Of a stretch of 64,000 nucleotides of DNA, positions 34,393 through 42,005 are shown one piece after another. This DNA comes from Paraburkholderia susongensis (lineage in GTDB: Bacteria; Pseudomonadota; Gammaproteobacteria; Burkholderiales; Burkholderiaceae): contig NZ_FXAT01000010.1 of assembly GCF_900177725.1 (NCBI RefSeq), positions 62,001-126,000 on the forward strand, read 5' to 3'. Made by a program: the position numbers and the translations under genes. Position 1 is the stretch's first letter; each line of letters begins with the position of its first letter. Below the pieces are notes generated by a model. That model was not told the DNA's origin, ran no database searches, and worked only from the letters and a program-made list of their open reading frames with translations.

Positions 34393-34839
34393 TGAAACGG
34401 GCCAAAGAGAATGCGGGTGGGAGGGAGGGCGAAATCTCCGCTTATGCTAGATCGATAGGACCAACACCTGCATGGCACCAAAATGGCGAAGCGGTCAGGA
34501 AGGTAGATGTAAGCGAATGGGCGGTTTTATGCGGCCGTGGGTTTGCCGCGCATTTGTCGTATGTTTGTCGCGAGTTCGCTGGTAAGCAAACGTTTGTTGA
34601 ATAGAGTTAGGCGCAGTTAAGGGAGCGGTTGCGGGGTCGCGGCGCGGCTGTCGTTCGAAATATTGTGAAATATGCTTTCAGTTTTGCTTGTGCAAATGGG
34701 GGATCTGTAAGGTTGGCAGGTGTCACGCGATCATGTTCAAGGGGCCAATGCTAGTGTTGGCGCGTCGACGTTGCACCGACATCAGGACAGCCTTACTGGT
34801 AAGCCGCTCTTTTCTATTTTCGTGCCGGGAGTCTTCGAA
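34393..34839. other. Intergenic region between RND operon and AT-rich island
   Basis: No convincing gene was found. The RND pump promoter should lie in the first 200 bases. Base composition changes here from GC-rich to more balanced, marking one edge of the island at 34840-37403. No attachment site, tRNA or integrase was seen. Confidence 0.5.
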
Positions 34840-35301
34840 TTACTTTCCGTCACAGCAATTGTCAGGACAGCCGGGGGATAGTTCAATCTCGACGCGTCTG
34901 ACCTTTTCGGGCGGCTCGACCAAATGCTCAAGGGGCTTGTAGATTCCGGCGCGAACGTCGTATGGAACCCGAGTAAGACCAAACTGCATCAACATTGCCC
35001 TTGCTGTATCAGCGCGTTGCATCGCCAATTTCTTAGGCTCTTTTTCGCTTGCCTCGGCCAATCCACCGATGGACAGCACCTCTTGAACAGGATACTCAAG
35101 GCGCATGTCTATAGCCCAATTTGCCAACTTTAAAACCTGATCCGTCGATATCTGAGTCGAGTTTTTTTCAAAATACAGGTCGATATTTTGACCAGGAAGG
35201 TTCTGAGACGTATTGCATGCTTGTGCGCCGATAGACAGCAAGCCAACGGCCGCGAGTGTGCCGAGTGCGAGGATAGAGCGCGTAAAGAGATTCAATGTCA
35301 T
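34840..35301 (-). CDS. Exported protein, candidate immunity protein (copy 2)
   Basis: This 153-residue protein has a signal peptide (MTLNLFTRSILALGTLAAVGLLSIGAQAC). The mature part shares with the next gene upstream the NLPGQ-x-LYF-x-K-NS opening, a central YPVQ segment, an AMxRA-type helix and the ending ELSPGCPDNCC. The middle recalls the beta-alpha-beta order of OmpA-like peptidoglycan-binding domains but is too diverged to assign. It is 44 nt downstream of its paralogue and is the last gene of the metallopeptidase operon. A periplasmic immunity role is inferred from position, export and duplication. Codon use is AT-richer than the surrounding genome. Confidence 0.72.
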   Translation of the reverse strand: MTLNLFTRSILALGTLAAVGLLSIGAQACNTSQNLPGQNIDLYFEKNSTQISTDQVLKLANWAIDMRLEYPVQEVLSIGGLAEASEKEPKKLAMQRADTARAMLMQFGLTRVPYDVRAGIYKPLEHLVEPPEKVRRVEIELSPGCPDNCCDGK

Positions 35302-35345
35302 GTTCCGTCCTGATTTTTCAAAAAACCGTCGAAACAGGAAGCCAA

Positions 35346-35786
35346 TTAATTTCTCTCACAACAATTATTCTTGCAACCCGGCGTAAGCTGTAGCGTCACC
35401 GTCCTGCTCGTCTCTCCATAGCTGGATGGGTTTCCGAAGCTGCCGACGTTCGTTTTAATTTCGATTGGGGCCTTCACCAATCCATCATCCAAAGCGGTCT
35501 TAACTACATCCACCGCACGAGCCATTGCCAGATCATCCGGCCTGTCTTCGTCGGGCTGCGCCTCAGCGCTTACCTGCAGCCAGGTTTGAACTGGATATTG
35601 AATGTTCAAAGATTTTGCCCAATCATTCAATTTTTTCAGTTGCCCATCTTCAAGCACGTGAGAATTTTTTCCAAAGACAAGAAATAATTGCTGACCAGGC
35701 AAATTGACCGAACCTGCACATTTTGCGAAACAATTACAGGATAGCAGGGTCAACGCACCTGCCAAGGCTAGGTAACTTACTTTCAT
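35346..35786 (-). CDS. Exported protein, candidate immunity protein (copy 1)
   Basis: This 146-residue protein begins MKVSYLALAGALTLLSCNCFAKC, a signal peptide that could end at a lipobox-like or AKC site. The mature sequence CAGSVNLPGQQLFLVFGKNSHVLEDGQLKKLNDWAKSLNIQYPVQ parallels the downstream paralogue, and both end in (S/T)PGC-x2-NCC. Its ATG overlaps the stop codon of the metallopeptidase gene (ATGA), which indicates translational coupling typical of toxin-immunity pairs. No family was recognised. The immunity function is inference. Confidence 0.72.
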   Translation of the reverse strand: MKVSYLALAGALTLLSCNCFAKCAGSVNLPGQQLFLVFGKNSHVLEDGQLKKLNDWAKSLNIQYPVQTWLQVSAEAQPDEDRPDDLAMARAVDVVKTALDDGLVKAPIEIKTNVGSFGNPSSYGETSRTVTLQLTPGCKNNCCERN

Positions 35787-36529
35787 GGATAAGTATTATC
35801 AGATTTGTCGTTAGTTTCGAATCTCGGCTCTGCATAAACAACATAACCAGCCAGACTATCTGCGTTATTTAACGCCAGGTCCGAATTATTTCTACCCCAC
35901 ATGGCTAACGGCGTAGAAATTGAATACATCGGATCGCTACTAGCAAACGTATCTGCAAAATGTGTACATTCGTGAATGATCGCGGATACCCTGGAATCGC
36001 CATATCTATTTTGATCGTGAAGCCCGTTACAGAACAGTTTGCCAATGCCGATGTATCGCATAGCAGTGTTCGGCGCACATACGTGTGCCGCCTCCTGGTC
36101 AAGATTCTTCAGGTGAGGCATACACCCAAGTGACTTATCCAGTCCAGACATCGATCTTATAAAATTTCCAGCCGCCAATCCACTTACAACACCACGTACT
36201 TTTTGGAATCCATTCATTAAATGCTGGTGTGTTCCCTCATCGCTTCTGCCAAACCAGAATTCCATCCTTTTTCTCGCAATAGCATCAAATCTGGTTATTT
36301 CATCGATACGGCGATCCAAATATGACACGCACCACGGTAGCAGGCGCCGTATCATCGTCCTGAATTCTGCATCTGTCATATTTTCGCAGATTGGAGTGGT
36401 ATCAATTGTCACATGGACCATTGATCCGGGGTTTGTGTTTGTAACCGCTCCCGAATGAACCTCGAACCATTCTTCATTTTCATTAGTCTTGAAGCCGTAG
36501 TTATTTTTGTTAGAAAACTCATTTATCAT
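35783..36529 (-). CDS. M35-type (aspzincin-like) zinc metallopeptidase, putative secreted effector
   Basis: This 248-residue protein carries HECTH at 186-190 in VSAIIHECTHFADTFASSDPMYS, followed by D199 and Y202 where M35 peptidases have the third zinc ligand of the GTxxDxxYG motif, and then ALNNADSLAGYVVYAE (220-234), matching the conserved NNADNYxxFAE of lysine-specific metallo-endopeptidases. There is no signal peptide, so export would need a specialised system. It lies 44 nt after two genes resembling T6SS cargo components and overlaps an exported-protein gene by 4 nt. A T6SS effector acting in the target periplasm is the best hypothesis. AT-rich codon use points to horizontal acquisition. 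Confidence 0.78.
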   Translation of the reverse strand: MINEFSNKNNYGFKTNENEEWFEVHSGAVTNTNPGSMVHVTIDTTPICENMTDAEFRTMIRRLLPWCVSYLDRRIDEITRFDAIARKRMEFWFGRSDEGTHQHLMNGFQKVRGVVSGLAAGNFIRSMSGLDKSLGCMPHLKNLDQEAAHVCAPNTAMRYIGIGKLFCNGLHDQNRYGDSRVSAIIHECTHFADTFASSDPMYSISTPLAMWGRNNSDLALNNADSLAGYVVYAEPRFETNDKSDNTYP

Positions 36530-36573
36530 CTCTTTTTTCCATGTAGTGAAAAGTCTTATCTGCTCTACGTCCC

Positions 36574-36960
36574 CTATGACGCGGCAGCGTCGATAGAAAG
36601 CCGCTTTGGATCGTCCGTCGAAATACGCTGCGTGCGCCCCTGAGAGTCAGTTACGCCATTCGCGAGGACGCTCGAACCGACCCGCACGCGATAGCGCACC
36701 CCCGCCAGTCGCTTGCCCGCGTGGTCGTTTAGCGTGAACTGTTCATCGAAACGATTCGGGGAGCGTTCGCGACACTCACACGCCCATGCAACGCCCAAGG
36801 CTTCGACCATCTCGCGTCCCGATGAATACGAGCGAAGCGTAGCAAGTGGAAAGAAATTGCCGGTTTCGACGTTCATCACCATTCCGGAGGGCACGTCCGG
36901 AAAGCGCTCGAATATCGAATAGGTCACACGACAAAGCAGACAATCTTCCTTGCCCGTCAT
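36574..36960 (-). CDS. T6SS cargo-associated accessory protein (putative)
   Basis: This 128-residue protein has two parts. The N-terminal half has paired cysteines (C7/C10, C61/C63) that could bind metal. The C-terminal half, FDEQFTLNDHAGKRLAGVRYRVRVGSSVLANGVTDSQGRTQRISTDD, has the pattern of the small beta-sandwich extension often seen in VgrG and PAAR-linked effectors (FxLxD-GxPxxxxxYxI-GxTDxxGxT). Its ATG overlaps the end of the PAAR-like gene (ATGA). It probably connects the effector to the secretion spike. The role is inferred. Confidence 0.62.
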   Translation of the reverse strand: MTGKEDCLLCRVTYSIFERFPDVPSGMVMNVETGNFFPLATLRSYSSGREMVEALGVAWACECRERSPNRFDEQFTLNDHAGKRLAGVRYRVRVGSSVLANGVTDSQGRTQRISTDDPKRLSIDAAAS

Positions 36961-37403
36961 ATGCGCCTCCTGCGGTCGGCATACACACGAAGCGGTTGCG
37001 CGTCGCCGGTTGCGTAACGTACGGTGTGTCCTTGGCTGCTGGTTGTACTGCGGATCAATTCACTAGAAGGCATATGCCCCGTCAGAATCGCCGTCTGTGG
37101 TGACATGGAAGTCATCTTCATGCCGCGCTCGGCGTAGAAGATTGGCGGTGGATTGGACCAGGTGACGGAATCAGGACCCTGTGGAATGACCGTGCTGCCC
37201 GCGCGGTCCTCTGGCATGCCCGCGTCGTCGATAATCGCCGCTTCGCTTCCGCCGCTATAGATAACGACATCGCCCACGCGCGCCACGGTCAGACCGCAGA
37301 TGGACAATCCGCATGTTGCGCGTGTGGCGCGACCATCGTTCTCCTTGCATGCGCCAAACGTTGCGAGTGCAGGCAGCGTGCCTTTATGTTTCTGATGCGC
37401 CAT
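36957..37403 (-). CDS. PAAR-like spike protein (putative)
   Basis: This 148-residue protein contains LTVARVGDVVIYSGGSEAAIIDDAG, which resembles the VGD-x-beta repeats of PAAR and PAAR-like (DUF4280) T6SS spike-tip proteins, plus C19, C31 and C36 that could bind zinc. The second half (QGPDSVTWSNPPPIFYAERGMKMTS...) is unassigned. It is the first gene of a five-gene minus-strand operon with an accessory protein, a metallopeptidase and two exported proteins. No vgrG or T6SS core gene lies in the window. The match is by eye and the confidence is moderate. Confidence 0.55.
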   Translation of the reverse strand: MAHQKHKGTLPALATFGACKENDGRATRATCGLSICGLTVARVGDVVIYSGGSEAAIIDDAGMPEDRAGSTVIPQGPDSVTWSNPPPIFYAERGMKMTSMSPQTAILTGHMPSSELIRSTTSSQGHTVRYATGDAQPLRVYADRRRRI

Positions 37404-37818
37404 TCTGAATCCCCGAAAGAACGGAAACTACGCCGGGCTCGCGACTCCAGGACAAGTGACTGCGGAGCCTCAGACCTGACAAACGGCTTCCTCGACCCAA
37501 CTGACAGGTTCACTAGCAGATCATTGAAATTTAATTAGGTAAACCAAATAAAATTGAGAAAACGTAGTTTTTACAAACCTTGACAGAAAATCGGAGTATT
37601 CCTATCCCTGATGCATTTCCTGATAGCAACGATGAGCAATCGACAACTCCATCAGAATGCCGACTCCAACAGAAATCATCCGACACAGCCCAAGAAAAAA
37701 GGCTGCTCAATCTCCACGATTGAGCAGCCTTCTCATTTGCAGCGATCCGCGCGTTGAGATCAACGCGCCCGATGCCCGCTTACGCTTATCTGGTGCTTAT
37801 CCAGCGCCTATTTAGCGC
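37404..37818. other. Intergenic region upstream of the metallopeptidase operon
   Basis: This region is AT-rich in its middle part (about 37520-37600) and holds no convincing gene. It should contain the promoter of the PAAR-like operon and contains the terminator of the glyoxalase-fold gene at 37690-37731. No integrase, att site or inverted repeats of a transposon were seen. Confidence 0.5.
37690..37731 (-). terminator. Intrinsic terminator of the glyoxalase-fold gene
   Basis: AAGGCTGCTCAAT (37699-37711) and ATTGAGCAGCCTT (37719-37731) form a perfect 13-bp stem with a 7-nt loop. Read on the minus strand the stem is followed by TTTTTTCTTGG, a clear U-tract. It lies about 90 nt downstream of the VOC gene and insulates it from the island. 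Confidence 0.9.
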
Positions 37819-38253
37819 TCATTTTGCGAACAGCGACGACATGTTGGCGAACGCCTTGAACTCGAGCGCATTGCCCGACGGGTCGAGGAAGAACATCGTC
37901 GCCTGCTCGCCGACCTCGCCCTTGAAGCGCACATGCGGCTCGATGATGAATGCGATGCCGGCCTTCTGCAGTTTGTCCGCGGCGGCCTGCCATTGCTCCA
38001 TCGACAGCACCGCGCCGAAGTGGCGCACCGGCACCGCGTCGCCGTCGACCTTGCTCGTGTGACGGTGACCAATCTCGTCCGGCGCCAAATGCGCGACGAT
38101 CTGATGACCGTAGAAATTGAAATCGACCCATTCCTCCGAACTGCGCCCTTCCGGACAGCCGAGCAGTTCGCCGTAAAACTCGCGCGCGGCGGCAAGGCTA
38201 TGAACAGGAAACGCCAGATGGAACGGCGGCAAAACGGTTTCGGCAACGCTCAT
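37819..38253 (-). CDS. VOC (glyoxalase/dioxygenase-fold) protein
   Basis: This 144-residue protein has two beta-alpha-beta-beta-beta modules: PPFHLAFPVHSLAAAREFYGELLGCPEGRSSEEWVDFNFYGHQIVAHLAP and VRHFGAVLSMEQWQAAADKLQKAGIAFIIEPHVRFKGEVGEQATMFFLDPSGNALEFKAF. Candidate metal ligands are H12, H84-type and E in NALEFK. The reaction is unknown. It diverges from a LysR gene. Confidence 0.88.
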   Translation of the reverse strand: MSVAETVLPPFHLAFPVHSLAAAREFYGELLGCPEGRSSEEWVDFNFYGHQIVAHLAPDEIGHRHTSKVDGDAVPVRHFGAVLSMEQWQAAADKLQKAGIAFIIEPHVRFKGEVGEQATMFFLDPSGNALEFKAFANMSSLFAK

Positions 38254-38445
38254 GGTGAAAAGACTCGCTCGCTTGAAGTGGGGTTGATGTGAAGCTCATG
38301 TGATGGACTGCGCGGCATGGCGGTTGAAAACCAAACCGAAGCACCTGCCTGGGCCATTCACGTGAAGCCAAGTTTAACCATGAATAAAAATGCTGGAAAA
38401 CGATATATATTTGACCTGACCAACACGAAAATCGATCAATCGATC

Positions 38446-39327
38446 ATGCTGAACGAACTGAAGACCCTCATTGCCGTCAACCAGTACGGCACGTTTTCCG
38501 GCGCGGGCGCGCGCATCGGGCTCACGCAATCGGCCGTGAGCGCGCAGATGCAGCGGCTCGAAGAGGAACTGGGCTTCCAACTCTTCGACCGCACCGGGCG
38601 TTCCGCGACGCTCAACGAGGCCGGCCGCGACACACTCGCGCTCGCCGAGGAAATCATGACGCTCTACGCGCGGCTCTCCGAACGCGGCGCGGGCGCGGCC
38701 GAAAGCGGCATGCTGCGGGTCGGCGCGATTGCGTCCGCGCAGGTGTCGCTGCTCGCCGACGCGCTCGCGCGCTTTCGCGACGACCGCCCGGGCTGGCGGA
38801 TTCGCGTGGTGCCCGGCGTGTCGCTAGGCCTGCTCGGCCAGGTGGATTCCGGTGAACTCGATCTGGCCGTCATCATCAAGCCGCCGTTCGCACTGCCGTC
38901 GGAACTCGAATGGCGCACGCTCGCCGCCGAGCCGTTCGTACTGCTCGCGCCGAAAAAACTCGCACGCAGCGGGCGCTCGTGGCGCGAGCTGCTCAGGAGC
39001 GAGCCGTTCATCCGCTACGACCGCACGTCGTTCGGCGGCCGGCTCGTCGAGCGTTTTCTGCGGCGCGCGCGCCTCGCCGTGCATGACGCGATCGAACTCG
39101 ACGAGTTGCAGGCGATCGTGCAACTGGTCGCGCGCGGCATGGGCGTCGCGCTGATTCCCGATACGGCCGGGCTCGGCAAATGGCCCGCGAGCGTGACCGC
39201 GCTCGAACTCGGCGACGCGACGTTCCAGCGCGAGATCGGCCTCGTGCAGCGGCCGCGGCATAGCAGGCAGGCGGTTGCGGACGCGCTGGCTGAGTGCATT
39301 GCAGAGGCGGCGGGCGTGGGCGCGTGA
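38446..39327 (+). CDS. LysR-family regulator
   Basis: This 293-residue LTTR starts at the ATG at 38446 (MLNELKTLIAVNQYGTFSGAGARIGLTQSAVSAQMQRLEEELGFQLFDRTGRSATLNEAG). The open frame continues upstream for 43 codons, but the HTH begins right at this Met as in other family members. An effector-binding domain follows (LRVGAIASAQVSLLADALARFRDDRPGWRIRVVPG). It diverges from the VOC gene, its likely target, and precedes a LysE-family exporter gene. Confidence 0.9.
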   Translation: MLNELKTLIAVNQYGTFSGAGARIGLTQSAVSAQMQRLEEELGFQLFDRTGRSATLNEAGRDTLALAEEIMTLYARLSERGAGAAESGMLRVGAIASAQVSLLADALARFRDDRPGWRIRVVPGVSLGLLGQVDSGELDLAVIIKPPFALPSELEWRTLAAEPFVLLAPKKLARSGRSWRELLRSEPFIRYDRTSFGGRLVERFLRRARLAVHDAIELDELQAIVQLVARGMGVALIPDTAGLGKWPASVTALELGDATFQREIGLVQRPRHSRQAVADALAECIAEAAGVGA

Positions 39328-39491
39328 GTGGCGCGTGAGTGGCGCTGGATGCGCCAAGGCGACATGAAACGCACACGGATTGTCCTGCCACACAAACGGG
39401 CAACTGTATCTGTGCGTTTCACGTAGCGGCGAGCAGAATCGCTACTCACGCGTCATCGAGCGCGTCCTGCCGCCTTCACGCCCTGCCCGCC

Positions 39492-40142
39492 ATGATCGCC
39501 AGCCCTTTCACCAGTCCTTTTCTCACCGCCGATGTCCTGATCGCCTACAGCGCCTATTTCGTCGGCACCGCGAGCCCCGGGCCGAGCAATCTCGCGATCA
39601 TGTCCCTCGCGATGAGCTCAGGCCGCCGCGCCGCGCTCGTGTTCGCACTCGGCGTCGTGTCGGGTTCGTTCTCGTGGGCGCTGCTCGCGTCGCTCGGTTT
39701 GTCGGCGGTGCTCGCGAGCTACTCGCAATGCCTCGTCGCGATCAGGATCGCCGGCGGTCTGTATCTGCTGTGGCTCGGCTTCAAGTCCGCGCGCTCGGCG
39801 CTCGGCGCCGGCAAGCCGGCCGCGAGTGCGGCACGGACCGGCGAGCCGCTCGGGCGGCTTTATCTGCGCGGGCTGCTGCTGCATCTCACGAATCCGAAAG
39901 CGGTGCTCGTCTGGCTGTCGATCGTCTCGCTCGCGATGTCGCCGGTGCACGGCGCGGCGCACGTGCTGCCGGTGGTGCTCGGCTGCATGGCGATTGGCGC
40001 GACGGTGTTCAGCAGCTACGCGGTGCTGTTTTCCACGGCGTCCGCACGGCGCATCTACGTGGCGATCCGGCGCTGGCTCGACGGCTCGCTCGCGATCATG
40101 TTCGGCATTGCGGGGCTCAAACTGCTGACGTCGAAAAGCTAG
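39492..40142 (+). CDS. LysE/RhtB-family amino acid exporter
   Basis: This 216-residue membrane protein has about six helices. The N-terminal motif LIAYSAYFVGTASPGPSNLAIMSLAMSSGRRAALVFALGVVSGSFSW is the LysE/RhtB signature (TPGPN-type), and LLHLTNPKAVLVWLSIVSLA is the second family motif. The ATG at 39492 places the first helix at the N-terminus. The substrate is probably an amino acid or derivative. It follows the LysR gene in the same direction with a 164-nt gap. Confidence 0.9.
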   Translation: MIASPFTSPFLTADVLIAYSAYFVGTASPGPSNLAIMSLAMSSGRRAALVFALGVVSGSFSWALLASLGLSAVLASYSQCLVAIRIAGGLYLLWLGFKSARSALGAGKPAASAARTGEPLGRLYLRGLLLHLTNPKAVLVWLSIVSLAMSPVHGAAHVLPVVLGCMAIGATVFSSYAVLFSTASARRIYVAIRRWLDGSLAIMFGIAGLKLLTSKS

Positions 40143-40237
40143 CCCGCTTCGACGCGCACCGCTGTTGCGCCGCTGCTCTGCGATACTGGCGTCCTGGCAA
40201 TACGGATGGCCCATCGCAAGGCGCGCTGACAGACACG

Positions 40238-40600
40238 ATGAACGGCAACAACACGAACAACGGCAACGAGGCAGGCCAGGCGGCATCACGCTCGCCACTG
40301 CGAAAGCGGCTCTATTTCACCGGAGCCGCGATCCTGCTCGCCGGGCTGATTGCAGCGGCGCTCATCTATGCGAGCGCGCCATCGCCCGATAGCGCCGTCG
40401 CGATGTACAGCGCGGTCGACCCGCGCTACCAGATCGAGCTGCAACGAATCGGCGGCAACGCGGCGGTGTTGATGGCGCAGCTTCATCAATGGTTCGACAG
40501 CTTGTGGCACGGCGTTGCGCTCGCTTATACGGTCGCGGTGCTCGGCATCGTGCTCGCAGGCGTGTGCTTTTTCATCGGCCATTTTTTCGCGGATGATTGA
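40238..40600 (+). CDS. Hypothetical membrane protein
   Basis: This 120-residue protein begins MNGNNTNNGNEAGQAASRSPLRKRLYFTG, a polar Asn-rich tail, followed by two hydrophobic segments (AAILLAGLIAAALIYASAP and GVALAYTVAVLGIVLAGVCFFIGHFF). Between them is a soluble loop (YSAVDPRYQIELQRIGGNAAVLMAQLHQWFDSL). No family was recognised. Codon use is typical of neighbouring genes. Confidence 0.6.
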   Translation: MNGNNTNNGNEAGQAASRSPLRKRLYFTGAAILLAGLIAAALIYASAPSPDSAVAMYSAVDPRYQIELQRIGGNAAVLMAQLHQWFDSLWHGVALAYTVAVLGIVLAGVCFFIGHFFADD

Positions 40601-40621
40601 GCGCCGTGGTTTGCGCAAGCA

Positions 40622-41125
40622 TCAATAGCTCGGAACCCTCCTGGGCTGAGGGCGCAGTAGCAGATAGAAAGCGGCAACATGCGTAATCGCCAGCAGAGGC
40701 ACATAGATGATCGGGATCGCGTACGCGGCGCCCAGTTCTCCCGCGTGTGCAGGAAGACCGACCTGGATGGCGTGGTAGTAGTCGAGAATGAGGTCGGTCG
40801 CTCCCATCACATTGAAGGCTACGACGAACAGCCAAAAGAGCGGGCGTACTCGTGCAGTGAGTAGCGCCAGCATCGCCAGCACTCCCGTTGCGAAGTCGCC
40901 ATAGGCGGCGAATACGGCGAAGCTGGCAGGCAGTTGGGGACTGACGACGCCGGGCAGGATAAAGACCAGCCCGAAGAATCGAAAGCTGTGCAAGGTGGCG
41001 ATCGCGCGTTGCGCTTCGAACGGGTCCATCGACTTGAGCTTGGGCCAGACGTAGACGCCGCAGCAAAGCAGCCAGGCAACGTAGCCCAGGACGAGATGCA
41101 ACTGGAAGAGAAATTGCGTTGTCAT
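40622..41125 (-). CDS. Hypothetical four-helix membrane protein
   Basis: This 167-residue protein has four or five hydrophobic helices (FQLHLVLGYVAWLLCCGVYVWPKL; FRFFGLVFILPGVV; FAVFAAYGDFATGVLAMLALLTA; LFWLFVVAFNVMGATDLILDYY; AIPIIYVPLLAITHVAAFYLLL). The family was not recognised. It lies 43 nt downstream of another membrane protein gene in the methyltransferase operon. Confidence 0.72.
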   Translation of the reverse strand: MTTQFLFQLHLVLGYVAWLLCCGVYVWPKLKSMDPFEAQRAIATLHSFRFFGLVFILPGVVSPQLPASFAVFAAYGDFATGVLAMLALLTARVRPLFWLFVVAFNVMGATDLILDYYHAIQVGLPAHAGELGAAYAIPIIYVPLLAITHVAAFYLLLRPQPRRVPSY

Positions 41126-41168
41126 GCCGCCTCCTGTCTGGTGTTGCCGGGCATGTAGATGAAAAAAA

Positions 41169-42005
41169 TCAGCCGGCGCGCCGGCGGATCAACTGGCGCA
41201 GCGACAGCGCGTGCAGCAGGATCGAGCCTGGCACCACGAAAGCCGGGGTCAGCACATACGGATAAGCGCCGGCGTTAATGCCCGCTACATTCGGAACGAT
41301 CAACTGGAACCGGCCGGGCGAGGTGATCAGCCCCAACGTAATCGCGACGGCGAAATCGGCGAGGCCCAGGATGTTCCAGGCGATCGCCGCCTTGCGCCCT
41401 TGAGCCGCGCCGCTTGCGAGAGCGATTGCCGTCGGCAGGGCGAACAGGCCGGTCAGCACATCGCCAGTTCCCGCCGGCAGCGCCGCGAGGCCCGGCAGCA
41501 GGCCGTGCAGCCAGGCAGCGAGAGCCCAACCGCCGAACACCCGGTAAAACTGAAGCGCGACGAGCCAGGCCGCCGGAATCGCGTCGAGCACCTTGCCCAC
41601 CCGCTTCGAGAACAGCAGCAGCGGCGCGCCAATGATGACCGGCAGGAAGATCGCCATGGGCAACCAGGGCACCGGTGAAGGTGAGGCGCCCAGGCGAAAG
41701 ACGCCATGGATCGCTGCGCTCCAGACGATCGCGAACCAAAGCGTGTGCGGGATGATGACCGCAAGCCAGGTCGTGCGGCGCTGGTTCGGCGTCAGGTCCG
41801 TGCTTTCGAGGCCGAGCCACAAGCCGACCGCGATGAACGCATGGGCGATCAACTGGTGTGCCGTGGTTTGAGCGCCACTGTCCGGGATAATCGGCTGCCA
41901 GTAGATCAACGCAATCCACAGGGCCGTAAGCGGAGCGAGCCATAGCACGATGCGCCAGGCTGGGCGCGGTGCGACGATCCCAGCGAAAATCGGCGGGGCG
42001 TTCAT
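41169..42005 (-). CDS. Hypothetical polytopic membrane protein
   Basis: This 278-residue protein has about eight hydrophobic segments, starting MNAPPIFAGIVAPRPAWRIVLWLAPLTALWIALIYW. No family was recognised. Its start codon overlaps the methyltransferase stop codon by one base (TGATG), so the two are co-translated. Its work is presumably linked to the methyltransferase or the downstream membrane protein. Confidence 0.75.
   Translation of the reverse strand: MNAPPIFAGIVAPRPAWRIVLWLAPLTALWIALIYWQPIIPDSGAQTTAHQLIAHAFIAVGLWLGLESTDLTPNQRRTTWLAVIIPHTLWFAIVWSAAIHGVFRLGASPSPVPWLPMAIFLPVIIGAPLLLFSKRVGKVLDAIPAAWLVALQFYRVFGGWALAAWLHGLLPGLAALPAGTGDVLTGLFALPTAIALASGAAQGRKAAIAWNILGLADFAVAITLGLITSPGRFQLIVPNVAGINAGAYPYVLTPAFVVPGSILLHALSLRQLIRRRAG

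Noticed and set aside
35905..36102. Other small frames within the AT-rich island
   Set aside because: They lie inside the metallopeptidase gene in another frame, without RBS or conserved features.
37690..37731. Boundary repeat (att site) of the island
   Set aside because: It is a perfect stem-loop with a U-tract on the minus strand and is better explained as the terminator of the VOC gene; no second copy was seen at the other edge.
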